Origin: CANLBN01 sp050298695
GTDB lineage: Bacteria > Pseudomonadota > Gammaproteobacteria > Pseudomonadales > Cellvibrionaceae
DNA length: 19,637 nt
Assembly: GCA_050298695.1 (NCBI GenBank)
Contig: JBNKUQ010000056.1
Span: 1 to 19,637, forward strand
Reading direction: 5' to 3'
Part shown: one piece after another, positions 1 to 7,809 of the stretch
How positions within the stretch are numbered: position 1 is the stretch's first letter
How the letters are laid out: each line of letters starts with the position of its first letter
Position numbers and translations under genes: made by a program
Notes under the pieces: model-generated
The model's input: only the letters and a program-made list of their open reading frames with translations
Told to the model about the DNA's origin: nothing
Database searches by the model: none

Positions 1-46
1 GTCAACATCTATTAAAATGATCCGCAATGTAAAATCCCATTCTTTA

Positions 47-334
47 TTAATGAATAGTAAAGTGCTGATCAAAGCGGGACATAACCAATACTTTCTTAAT
101 CTGCATTTTACAATTTAACAACTCAATTTTTTTATCACCTGAAAATCTTTTCATATTTAACAACATTCCTAAGCCAGAGCTATCCATATACCCCGTATTT
201 CTGAAGTCGACAATATAACCATCACTTTTATTATTCTCATAAATTGATTGAAATTCTTCCATGTGAGAATAATCAAACTTATCACCTAGATAAATCGTTG
301 TTTTATTGTCACTCACTTTATATGTAATTGGCAT
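47..334 (-). CDS. STAS-domain protein at the 3' end of the che operon
   Basis: A 95-residue protein made of a single STAS (anti-sigma-antagonist type) domain. The signature M-D-S-S-G-L-G sits at residues 50-56, so Ser52, the residue phosphorylated in SpoIIAA-like proteins, is present. No signal peptide or membrane segment is seen. The start is well supported: an AGAGGTG ribosome binding site lies five bases before the ATG and overlaps the stop codon of the preceding membrane-protein gene, which suggests translational coupling. It is the last gene of the chemosensory operon. Its likely role is a phosphorylatable or conformational protein switch that docks on a partner, but the partner is not identifiable here. 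The fold assignment is firm. Any link to chemotaxis signalling is inference from position. Confidence 0.85.
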   Translation of the reverse strand: MPITYKVSDNKTTIYLGDKFDYSHMEEFQSIYENNKSDGYIVDFRNTGYMDSSGLGMLLNMKRFSGDKKIELLNCKMQIKKVLVMSRFDQHFTIH

Positions 335-343
335 TTGCCACCT

Positions 344-1123
344 CTAAAAAAGTTCTATATCACCTTCATCCATATTTTTTTGCTCCGCAAAATTTCTTGA
401 GGAAACACTAAGCAACTTATCCTTTATAGAAGCATATTCAACACGCATTTTTTCCAGATCTTGCTGAAAACTTGTAGAAAACTCACTTTCACAAAGCCGG
501 GACAATATATCCACCGTCATTCTAATATCACCAACATGCTGTGCAACTCTTTCAGATATTTGGCTGACAATGTCTTCAAACTGAAGGGCAAGCATCATAT
601 TATCAATACTGTCCTTATTTTTTCTATTAAGATATTCAATTGACCTTTCAGAATTCTCATCGCTAGACGCATTAGTATTGACGATATCCAAAAATGTCTT
701 TCCTACATCACTTGCTACAACATCATTACCATCAGCACTCAACATCTCTGATATAGACTCTAAATACTGTTTTTGCAAGTTCATATTCATATTAATGTCA
801 GAGGCGCTTTTTTGTAATATGCCAATAGAATCACTCACAATGCCTTTAGTCCTAATAATATCCTCTTGAACCAGTGCCAACTCTTTATTTATAAGAGATT
901 GCAAATCAATACTAAATTTCTTTAACTGTTCAACACGATCAACAACTAGTTTATGATTATTTAAACTGGTATTAACTTTATAAAAGCAAAGTATCCAAAA
1001 AGAAGAAATAATCAATAGCAAAAAAACAAAGACTTCATACCCAGGGTTAAAAAAACCGAACAAAACAGCAACCAATGTAAAAAAAACACCCCTATTGAAA
1101 AATGAACCTGGCATCATGAACAT
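344..1123 (-). CDS. Membrane-anchored coiled-coil protein with CheZ-like D-x-x-x-Q motif
   Basis: A 259-residue protein with a hydrophobic N-terminus, two probable membrane segments around residues 12-25 and 30-48, followed by a long, mostly helical, cytoplasmic part. Residues 180-190 read L-Q-F-E-D-I-V-S-Q-I-S. This matches the phosphatase helix of E. coli CheZ (D-F-Q-D-L-T-G-Q), whose Asp143 and Gln147 act on phospho-CheY; the equivalents here are Asp184 and Gln188. The C-terminus D-E-G-D-I-E-L-F is acidic and ends in aromatic Phe, as the CheY-binding tail of CheZ does. There is no receptor (MCP) hairpin signature and no HAMP domain. The gene follows cheB by 36 bases. ATG at 1117 is an alternative start with better spacing to the AAGAG site. 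The phosphatase role is inferred from the motif; overall length and membrane anchor differ from classical CheZ. Confidence 0.7.
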   Translation of the reverse strand: MFMMPGSFFNRGVFFTLVAVLFGFFNPGYEVFVFLLLIISSFWILCFYKVNTSLNNHKLVVDRVEQLKKFSIDLQSLINKELALVQEDIIRTKGIVSDSIGILQKSASDINMNMNLQKQYLESISEMLSADGNDVVASDVGKTFLDIVNTNASSDENSERSIEYLNRKNKDSIDNMMLALQFEDIVSQISERVAQHVGDIRMTVDILSRLCESEFSTSFQQDLEKMRVEYASIKDKLLSVSSRNFAEQKNMDEGDIELF

Positions 1124-1159
1124 CTCTTTTTTCTTTTGTAGACACTGGAAATAAAGTGA

Positions 1160-2212
1160 TTATCCATAACAACGCTCTACGATAAATGGCCCTATTTTAT
1201 CAAGTGGTAAAACATAGCTTACCGAACCCTGTTCTATTGCTACCCTAGGCATTCCCCATACAACCGAGCTGGCTTCATCTTGAGCAACCGTAATAGCACC
1301 CATTTTCTTAATCTTTTCCATGCCTGCTGCACCATCAAATCCCATACCGGTGAGCATGACACCTAAAGCTTGGCCTTTAATAAACTCTGCGACTGAATCG
1401 AACAAGACATCGACTGATGGTTTATGGCGGTTTACTGGGTCACCATCCACACAATAGCCCAATATACGTCCTGCACTAGTCCTCACCGCCAGGTGCTGAC
1501 TACCATTGGCAATATAAACATGATTCGCCTCCAACACTTTTTCCGAACCGGTAAATTCCATAACGGTTAATTCGAGCAAACTGTTCAAGCGATTCGCATA
1601 GGAAGTAGTAAAGCCTGCTGGCATATGCTGAACAATAACTATAGGTGGCATTTCAGCAGGCAAATAAGACAGCAATCTTTTTGTTGCCTCTACACCTCCC
1701 GTAGATGCACCGATAGCAATTAAACTCACATCATCTTTGAGCGTTTTTTTCCTCAAAATTTTTACAACAGATGATACAGTTGATTGTTTTTGCTCACTAT
1801 ACGCAGATATATTTGCTTTAGCCGCTATGCGAATTTTTGTGGTAATTTCATCTGCGACTTCAGTTAACCTTTCTGCAATAGACACCTTAGGTTTTGGAAT
1901 ATAATCAATGGCGCCTAGCTCGAGAGCCTTTAGAGTCACTTCAGAGCCCTTCTCAGTTAAGGTTGATATCATTAAAACAGGCATCGGTCTTAAACGCATC
2001 AAATTTTTGAGAAATGTTATTCCGTCCATTCTAGGCATTTCTACATCTAAGGTGATCACATCAGGGCTAAGCTTTTTGATTTTCTCACGGGCATCGTAAG
2101 GGTCGGCCGAAGTACCCACTACCGTTAAGAATTCACTCGCATTAATAATCTCTGTTAATATATTTCTAACAAGAGCTGAGTCATCAACAATTAATACGCT
2201 AATTTTTTTCAT
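1160..2212 (-). CDS. cheB: CheB, receptor methylesterase / glutamine deamidase
   Basis: A 350-residue response regulator and methylesterase that removes methyl groups from receptor glutamates, giving adaptation opposite to CheR. The receiver domain (about 1-125) has the acid pair Asp10-Asp11, phosphorylation site Asp56 in T-L-D-V-E-M-P and Lys107. A linker to about residue 160 follows, then the esterase domain with the catalytic triad Ser170 (G-A-S-T-G-G), His196 (V-Q-H-M-P) and Asp293 (G-M-G-F-D-G). All key residues are present and length is usual, so it looks active. It starts five bases after the cheD stop with no clear ribosome binding site of its own, which suggests coupled translation. 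It is oddly located in an operon with no receptor gene, so its substrates must be encoded elsewhere. Confidence 0.96.
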   Translation of the reverse strand: MKKISVLIVDDSALVRNILTEIINASEFLTVVGTSADPYDAREKIKKLSPDVITLDVEMPRMDGITFLKNLMRLRPMPVLMISTLTEKGSEVTLKALELGAIDYIPKPKVSIAERLTEVADEITTKIRIAAKANISAYSEQKQSTVSSVVKILRKKTLKDDVSLIAIGASTGGVEATKRLLSYLPAEMPPIVIVQHMPAGFTTSYANRLNSLLELTVMEFTGSEKVLEANHVYIANGSQHLAVRTSAGRILGYCVDGDPVNRHKPSVDVLFDSVAEFIKGQALGVMLTGMGFDGAAGMEKIKKMGAITVAQDEASSVVWGMPRVAIEQGSVSYVLPLDKIGPFIVERCYG

Positions 2213-2217
2213 AATAT

Positions 2218-2841
2218 TTAAAAAAGATCTACATCACCGGATATATCATCAACATCGATAGCTTTACGATAATTCTCTTCTCTAACTTTAATGGTGTCAT
2301 TTTTAACATCGTCTATCCTCTTCATCCATGCTCGGCCTGAAATAGGGTCAAACAAGACTTTTCTTGGATAGACATCGCCTAAATCTTGCGATACTAAATT
2401 TAACCCTTCAACTTTCACATAATTCAAAACAAACTGTATATTTTTTTCGCCTATTTCATTTGTTGATCCTTTGAGCACCTTACCTCCACCAAACAATTTG
2501 ATTTTGAATTCCTTTTTTTCTCCGCCATGTTTAAGAAGCTCATTGATCAAATACTCCATTGCATAATTTCCATAGCGAGTAGCATCATTAGGTAAACCAG
2601 CCCAAGTAATATCACTAACTCCCTTATCAGTAAGGGGCAGCATAAAATGGTTCATGCCACCTATTTTATTTCTTTCATCCCAGATACACGCTGCCACACA
2701 TGATCCTAAAGTCGTCGCTATGTACTCACTCTTATCTGTGTAGTAGTATTCTCCTGGTAATATTTTCACACAGTACGCTTTTTTCTTATTATCCCAATAG
2801 CGATTGATATTTTTTTCTGATTCATGCGATCCTATATACAT
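2218..2841 (-). CDS. cheD: CheD, receptor glutamine deamidase
   Basis: A 207-residue CheD, the enzyme that deamidates receptor glutamines and in some bacteria is controlled by CheC-type CheY phosphatases. The catalytic pair is visible: Cys48 in T-L-G-S-C-V-A and His65 in G-G-M-N-H-F-M-L-P. The glycine-rich F-G-G-G-K-V-L segment typical of the family follows further on. It is somewhat longer than the shortest CheDs, owing to extra N-terminal residues and a C-terminal extension that ends G-D-V-D-L-F. That ending is nearly the same as the tail of the membrane protein two genes downstream, at both protein and DNA level. The gene sits six bases after cheR and five bases before cheB. Confidence 0.94.
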   Translation of the reverse strand: MYIGSHESEKNINRYWDNKKKAYCVKILPGEYYYTDKSEYIATTLGSCVAACIWDERNKIGGMNHFMLPLTDKGVSDITWAGLPNDATRYGNYAMEYLINELLKHGGEKKEFKIKLFGGGKVLKGSTNEIGEKNIQFVLNYVKVEGLNLVSQDLGDVYPRKVLFDPISGRAWMKRIDDVKNDTIKVREENYRKAIDVDDISGDVDLF

Positions 2842-2847
2842 AACTGG

Positions 2848-3669
2848 CTACTTTCTCTTCACATAAATCGTTTTGCCAAAGTGGTCAAACTTATTATTTC
2901 CCTTAATAACTGACTCACTATGCCCTAGCATTAAAACGCCTCCTGGCAGCAATATATTGTAAAATCGGTCAACTAATTTTTCCTGCGTAGGCTTATCAAA
3001 ATATATCAATACATTCCTGCAAAAAATGACATCAAACTCACCCTTCATTGGCCATGGTCCAAGAAGGTTTAACTTATTAAAGGTAATAAATTTTTTCAGT
3101 TTTTCGCTAATAGCGTATTGCTCACTTCCGGGCAATTTTGAAAACCACTTTTTTTTATCACTTTCTTTTAGATCTTTAATACGACTGGCATCATAAATGC
3201 CGGTTTTTGCCGTTTGTAAAACTTGTGTATCTAAATCTGTTGCCAGTATCTTTGCATCTAGGCGATCCAGCCTGGATCCAGTAGCATCCAGCAAAGACAT
3301 GGCAATACTATAAGGCTCTTCACCGGATGAGCATGCAGAAGACCAAATTCTCAGACGAGAATTTCCACTCGCTAGAAAATCTTGCAAAAATATATCTTTG
3401 AGGTAGTCAAAATGATGATTTTCTCTATAAAAAGAGGTTAGATTGGTGGTTACCGCATTGATAAATTCACTCATTTCCTCTTTTGAGTCTGAACGTAAAA
3501 CATGGCAGTAATCATCTAGTGATTCCATTTTTAACGCACGCATACGTTTTGATAAGCGCCGAAAAATCATTTCCTTTTTATGGTCACCAATAACAATTCC
3601 CGTATTTTTGTATATCAGTTCTTGTAAAAACTGAAAATCATCATTTTTCAGAAGCTCACTTGCTGACAT
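2848..3669 (-). CDS. cheR: CheR, chemotaxis receptor methyltransferase
   Basis: A 273-residue S-adenosylmethionine-dependent enzyme that methylates receptor glutamates. The N-terminal helical domain (about 1-75) precedes the N-L-T-S-F-Y-R-E-N segment at 76-84, where most CheRs have Phe-Phe. The SAM-binding motif I-W-S-S-A-C-S-S-G-E-E-P-Y spans 108-120, and C-R-N-V-L-I-Y-F spans 217-224. I prefer the ATG at 3669 over an in-frame GTG at 3678, because only the ATG has a purine-rich GAGTGG stretch at reasonable distance upstream. It is followed six bases later by cheD. The 38-47 bases upstream, before cheW, contain no receptor gene remnant. Confidence 0.95.
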   Translation of the reverse strand: MSASELLKNDDFQFLQELIYKNTGIVIGDHKKEMIFRRLSKRMRALKMESLDDYCHVLRSDSKEEMSEFINAVTTNLTSFYRENHHFDYLKDIFLQDFLASGNSRLRIWSSACSSGEEPYSIAMSLLDATGSRLDRLDAKILATDLDTQVLQTAKTGIYDASRIKDLKESDKKKWFSKLPGSEQYAISEKLKKFITFNKLNLLGPWPMKGEFDVIFCRNVLIYFDKPTQEKLVDRFYNILLPGGVLMLGHSESVIKGNNKFDHFGKTIYVKRK

Positions 3670-3716
3670 AGAATCCACTCAACAAACTACACAATCAAGG
3701 CCATGAAAAGATATAC

Positions 3717-4202
3717 TTACGAAGCCATCTTACTTGTAAACTTTGATATTTGGTAAAGCTCTTCTACATCTAATAATTTTTTCTCATCAAGAATGACTAT
3801 AATTTTGTCCTCCAATGTAGCCATTCCTGAAACAAAACGGCTATCTATCTCAGAGCCAAAATCGGGAGAAGACTTAATATCGCTTTCATTAAACTTATAG
3901 ACATCGGATACCGCATCAACAACAACACCAACAACTATCGATTTTTCATCAACAACCTGCTTTAGGAAAATGACCACCGTATTTTCATTGTAATCTGCTG
4001 ATTTTTTACTTAAGCGCTCTCGCAAATCCACGATGGGGACAATCACACCTCTAAGGTTGATAATACCTTTTACGTAATCCGGGGTGTTTGGCATATCAGT
4101 CACAGCAGACCACACTTTAATTTCTTGTACTGCTAGTATACTCACACCGTACTCTTCATTATCAAGAATAAATGTCAGGTATTCATTCATCACTTCAGAC
4201 AT
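3717..4202 (-). CDS. cheW: CheW, chemotaxis coupling protein (intact copy)
   Basis: A 161-residue CheW that links receptors to the histidine kinase CheA in signalling arrays. The single CheW domain covers nearly the entire protein: Y-L-T-F-I-L-D-N-E-E-Y-G-V near the N-terminus, the conserved Y-V-K-G-I-I-N-L-R-G-V-I-V-P-I-V-D-L-R strand pair around residues 43-61, then V-G-V-V-V-D-A-V-S-D-V. A GAGGTG ribosome binding site precedes the ATG. It is the second of two adjacent cheW genes; the upstream copy is frameshifted. The two differ clearly in sequence, so this is not a recent duplication. Confidence 0.95.
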   Translation of the reverse strand: MSEVMNEYLTFILDNEEYGVSILAVQEIKVWSAVTDMPNTPDYVKGIINLRGVIVPIVDLRERLSKKSADYNENTVVIFLKQVVDEKSIVVGVVVDAVSDVYKFNESDIKSSPDFGSEIDSRFVSGMATLEDKIIVILDEKKLLDVEELYQISKFTSKMAS

Positions 4203-4248
4203 TTTTACACCTCATTTATTTACTGCTTATTCATTTACTGGCTTACTT

Positions 4249-4753
4249 TTATTCATCCACTGCTAGCAACTTTGATACATCCAGCATAGTCACCACACTA
4301 TCATTAGTATTCACTAGACCATATATATAATTAACAGGAACTGTTCCATCAAAATCTGGGGAAGACCTAATGTCTCTGATATTTACATCAAGCACATCTG
4401 ATACTGCATCCACAATAAAACCAACTGTTTTACTGTTACCATCAACATCACCGGATAAAATAACAACAACGGTTGTGGGAAGATAACTGGCGTCACCAAC
4501 ATCAAAGCGAACTCTTAAATCAATAATAGGAACAATGGTTCCTCTTAAATTCACTACGCCTTTTACATATTTTGGAGAGTTTGGAATAAGCGTCGCGTCA
4601 TCCCAACCACGAATTTCTTTTACCGCTAAAATATCCACACCATACGATTCCCCCCCCCAATACAAAGGTTAAGTATTGTTCTCCGTTGGAAATAAAATTT
4701 TGCTCTTCATCAGAAACATTTTCTGCTAATTCTTCGGCGACGTTTGCATTCAT
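4249..4753 (-). CDS. cheW: CheW, broken by one extra base in a G9 run
   Basis: A second CheW-like coupling protein. An ATG at 4753 opens a frame beginning M-N-A-N-V-A-E-E-L-A and continuing to Y-L-T-F-V-L, the expected first strand of CheW. It then runs into nine consecutive G on the coding strand (C at 4650-4658). With nine G the frame goes off into G-G-G-I-V-W. With eight it would read V-L-G-G-E-S-Y-G-V-D-I-L and join the remaining CheW domain, which runs cleanly to the stop at 4249. An internal TTG at 4665 could start a shortened product, but that would lack the first strand. Either the base count is an assembly error, or the gene is switched by slippage, or it has been lost. The downstream part is fully conserved, arguing against an old pseudogene. 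Confidence 0.85.
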
Positions 4754-4795
4754 AATTGATCACTTTGTTTTTTTAGGTTTATGGCAAATAGAGCT

Positions 4796-6865
4796 TCATG
4801 CTGCACTTTGTTTCGATGTATGCATACGTTTGGTCGCCAAAGCAATCAAACCAGGAACATCGATAATCATGGATACCGATCCATCACCCAAAATAGTAGC
4901 TCCAGAAATACCTTCAACTCGTTTATAGTTGGTTTCCAAACTTTTAATAACGACTTGTTGTTGTGCGAGTAAATCATCAACAAGCAGCCCCACTTTCGTT
5001 CCATCTCCCTCTACAACAACCAGTAAGGAATTTTCAAGTTCAGTGGCTTCCGTTTCTATACCAAACTCCTGATGAATTGGAATAATGGGAACATTATCGT
5101 CTCTCAAGCGATACACTTTCATATTGCCAGAAACACTCTTGACGAGTTCTGGCTTAATTTGTAAAGACTCGACAATAGCAATCAGAGGAATAATATAGAC
5201 TTCATTACCCACACGGATTAATTGGCCGTCGAGAATTGCTAAAGTCAGTGGTAAATGTACTTTAAAGGTAGACCCTTTTCCTTTTTCTGACTCAATGTCG
5301 ATGCGTCCACCCAACTCTTTTATGTTTCTTTTTACAACATCCATACCAACGCCACGTCCAGAAATATCACTAATACTTTCAGCGGTTGAGAATCCAGGTT
5401 CAAAAATCAGTTCATGTATTTGAGTATCTGTCATTCCCGTGGTATCACTAATAACACCTTTTTCTATAGCTTTGGCGGCAATAACTTCAGCATCAATACC
5501 TTTACCATCATCCGTAATTTCAATCACAATATTGCCACCCTTGTGATAAGCATCTAGTTTGATCGTGCCAATTTCTGGTTTACCCATGGCTTTTCTTTGT
5601 TCATGAGTTTCAATACCATGATCAATAGCATTTCGAACTAAATGGACTAAGGGATCACTGATTTTTTCCATTACCGTCTTATCTAATTCCGTATTTTCTC
5701 CATATATTTGTAAATCGACTTTTTTACCAATTTTCATTGATAAGTCACGTATCATCCTTGGAAACCTATTGAAAGCGAAACTAATGGGTAGCATACGTAT
5801 GCGCATCACATTTTCTTGAAGCTCTTTAGTATTATGCAGTAGCTGCTCCAAACCATTGGATAAACGCTCTATTTTTGCCATTTCAAAATTAGTACCCAAC
5901 TCAGACAACATCGACTGGGTAATTACCAGCTCACCCACTAAATTAATTAAGTTATCAACTTTATCTATGCCCACACGTATCGACGAATTTGCTGAACTCG
6001 GTGCAGCAACAAAGGCTTGCTTCTCGGGAGTATTTTTTTCATCGCTAGACGCTTGTTCTTTACTTGCATTCCCTTCTTCAGTAAACCTAGCTGTAACAGT
6101 GGATTCATCTTGTTTTGGCGATTCTTCCGTTTTGGCGCTAATGTCTAGTGAGCACTCATCAATGACCCACTCAAAGACTTCTTCTATATCTTTTTTCGTG
6201 GCATTAGAAGTTAACTCTATACGCCAATTAAGATAGCATTCATCGACAGAAAGCAGATTTAATTCGGGAAGCGAAGATATATCTACAGTAACTTTTAGTT
6301 CCCCCATTTTTTCTAACTGCCGGAAAATGCGAACGGGCTCATTACCTGTTAACAAAATACCAGATTGTGGTGCAAAACTAATGATCCAGCTATTTTCCGT
6401 CTCGCCTTTAACAGCGCTGCTCTCTTTGTCCGCTACAACAGGTTCTGTTTTTGAAGATTCACTATCAGCACCGTCTTCGTTAAGCATAGTTTCAAAGATA
6501 GCCACTAATGGTTTGGCAATGTCTGTATCAATAGGGCTTTTGGTTTGTAGACTGTCAAACCAACTGCGCAAGCAATCACAAGATTTTAATAAAGCATCAA
6601 CTAACTCTTGTGTTAACTGCCGCTCACCATCTCGAACTTGATCCAATAAGGTTTCCATTAAATGAGTAAAATCCGTTACTTCAGTAAACCCAAATGTGCC
6701 ACTTCCACCTTTTATCGAATGAGCGCCACGGAAAATACTATTTATCATCTCTGGATCGAGATTTTTTTCAATATTAATGTCGATCAGTGTCTGTTCAATA
6801 AGGTCTAGATTTTCTAAACTCTCTTCAAAAAAAACCTGATGAAATTGTTCGAGATCAATTGACAT
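4796..6865 (-). CDS. cheA: CheA, chemotaxis histidine kinase
   Basis: A 689-residue kinase that autophosphorylates and passes phosphate to CheY and CheB. The HPt (P1) domain has His49 in R-G-A-H-S-I-K-G-G-S. Residues about 159-243 form a separate folded module (S-W-I-I-S-F-A-P at its start, C-Y-L-N-W-R-I-E in the middle) in the place of P2; I am less sure of its family. A low-complexity linker follows. P3 dimerization spans about 297-365. P4 has Asn412 in L-V-R-N-A-I-D-H-G, D-D-G-K-G-I-D at 452-458 and G-R-G-V-G-M-D at 503-509. The CheW-like P5 domain runs from about 545 to 680. All catalytic elements are present. The ATG has a GAGAGG site upstream. It lies 45 bases after cheY and 42 bases before the first cheW. 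Confidence 0.96.
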   Translation of the reverse strand: MSIDLEQFHQVFFEESLENLDLIEQTLIDINIEKNLDPEMINSIFRGAHSIKGGSGTFGFTEVTDFTHLMETLLDQVRDGERQLTQELVDALLKSCDCLRSWFDSLQTKSPIDTDIAKPLVAIFETMLNEDGADSESSKTEPVVADKESSAVKGETENSWIISFAPQSGILLTGNEPVRIFRQLEKMGELKVTVDISSLPELNLLSVDECYLNWRIELTSNATKKDIEEVFEWVIDECSLDISAKTEESPKQDESTVTARFTEEGNASKEQASSDEKNTPEKQAFVAAPSSANSSIRVGIDKVDNLINLVGELVITQSMLSELGTNFEMAKIERLSNGLEQLLHNTKELQENVMRIRMLPISFAFNRFPRMIRDLSMKIGKKVDLQIYGENTELDKTVMEKISDPLVHLVRNAIDHGIETHEQRKAMGKPEIGTIKLDAYHKGGNIVIEITDDGKGIDAEVIAAKAIEKGVISDTTGMTDTQIHELIFEPGFSTAESISDISGRGVGMDVVKRNIKELGGRIDIESEKGKGSTFKVHLPLTLAILDGQLIRVGNEVYIIPLIAIVESLQIKPELVKSVSGNMKVYRLRDDNVPIIPIHQEFGIETEATELENSLLVVVEGDGTKVGLLVDDLLAQQQVVIKSLETNYKRVEGISGATILGDGSVSMIIDVPGLIALATKRMHTSKQSAA

Positions 6866-6910
6866 AAAATGCCTCTCTATATCCTCTATATCTGTTAGCA
6901 GAGATAGCTG

Positions 6911-7273
6911 TTAACCGAGAACACGATCAACCGTCGTTAATAACTTTTCAGGATTAAATGGCTTCACCAACCACCCCGTCGCCCCTGCATCTTTACCCGC
7001 TGCTTTTTTGTCACCAGCGGACTCCGTTGTTAACAGTAAAATAGGGGTGTAGGTATAACTACTCAGTGTACGCAGTTGCTTTGTTAAAGTGATACCATCC
7101 ATCACCGGCATATTTAGGTCGGTAATAATGGCGTCAAAATGAGATGTTTTAGCGAGATTCAATGCTGCCTCACCATTTTCTGCGTCTTTGACCTGATGAC
7201 CTGCTGAGGACAGGGTCGCCATCACCATATTTCTCATTGATGCCGAATCATCGACTACTAGTACATTTGCCAT
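6911..7273 (-). CDS. cheY: CheY, single-domain response regulator
   Basis: A 120-residue receiver domain with no output domain, the phosphate acceptor for CheA. The acid pair Asp8-Asp9, phosphorylation site Asp52 (I-I-T-D-L-N-M-P), Thr82 and Lys104 (L-V-K-P-F) are all in place. A GGAGAT ribosome binding site precedes the ATG. The gene is separated from the upstream STAS gene by about 100 bases and from cheA by 45. Whether it drives a flagellar motor or another output cannot be told from sequence: no flagellar genes are in view. Confidence 0.94.
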   Translation of the reverse strand: MANVLVVDDSASMRNMVMATLSSAGHQVKDAENGEAALNLAKTSHFDAIITDLNMPVMDGITLTKQLRTLSSYTYTPILLLTTESAGDKKAAGKDAGATGWLVKPFNPEKLLTTVDRVLG

Positions 7274-7374
7274 ATTTATCTCCAGCCTGTTGAGCTAAAT
7301 CTACATGTTAAAACCTTGTGGTTGCCTCAAGCTTAATATCTATTACTAGACAGAAAGGATTGGATAATTTTTTG

Positions 7375-7659
7375 TTACGCCTGCATGTTTAAATGAACAG
7401 CCATACCCGTTAGCTCTGCTACTTGTATCAGTGATTCCGATGGCGTTTTATAAATTAATTTTCCACTGCTTTTTTCTACTTCTTGGCGTAAAGCAAGCAG
7501 CAGTTGTAAACCCGCGGTATCGACTTTATCAATCGACTTTAGATCCAATTCAATGGTCGATGACTTTTCAAGTGCCTTGGTAAAACTATCGTGCAAGTTA
7601 GCCACATTATTGATCGTTAGGGCCTCTCCACACTTAACTGTCGCTTTTTTCGTTGCCAT
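7375..7659 (-). CDS. STAS-domain protein, first gene of the che operon
   Basis: A 94-residue single STAS domain. At the site where SpoIIAA-type proteins have D-S-S-G-L, this one reads V-D-T-A-G-L-Q (residues 46-52), so the phospho-acceptor position would be Thr48. An AGGA ribosome binding site lies upstream of the ATG. It is the promoter-proximal gene of the operon, with a good sigma-70-type promoter about 55-80 bases before it, and the next gene is cheY. Its place directly before cheY-cheA suggests work with the array or in a parallel partner switch, but no binding partner can be named. The domain assignment is secure, the function is not. Confidence 0.85.
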   Translation of the reverse strand: MATKKATVKCGEALTINNVANLHDSFTKALEKSSTIELDLKSIDKVDTAGLQLLLALRQEVEKSSGKLIYKTPSESLIQVAELTGMAVHLNMQA

Positions 7660-7713
7660 TAGGCGAATTCCTACTGAAATTTAAAACAGATAAACTGAGT
7701 GTAGTAACAAAGA

Positions 7714-7742
7714 TTTATATTCGCCAACATTGACTAAAGCAA
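7714..7742 (-). promoter_or_regulatory. Probable sigma-70 promoter for the che operon
   Basis: On the minus strand, a TTGCTT -35 box (7737-7742) and a TATAAA -10 box (7714-7719) are separated by exactly 17 bases. The -10 box lies 54 bases before the ATG of the promoter-proximal STAS gene. I found no convincing sigma-28 flagellar-type promoter here, which hints that this che operon is not expressed as part of a flagellar regulon. Confidence 0.5.
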
Positions 7743-7809
7743 AGCAACGTTTACTTTCAATAGGGTAATATCCAGGTATTTTTATAACTTTTATAAACTA
7801 AGAATTTTT

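Noticed and set aside
344..1123. Methyl-accepting chemotaxis receptor
   Set aside because: No MCP signalling hairpin, no HAMP domain and no sizeable periplasmic domain; the CheZ-like motif is the better match.
4249..4665. Complete short cheW starting from TTG 4665
   Set aside because: It would lack the first strand of the CheW fold, which is encoded intact just upstream in the shifted frame.
5856..6641. Plus-strand ORFs inside cheA
   Set aside because: Antisense shadows of a clear CheA reading frame, serine-rich composition typical of such shadows, no ribosome binding sites.
7660..7800. Sigma-28 (FliA) promoter for the che operon
   Set aside because: A GGCGAATA stretch faintly recalls the -10 consensus, but no matching -35 element at the right spacing; the sigma-70-like boxes fit better.
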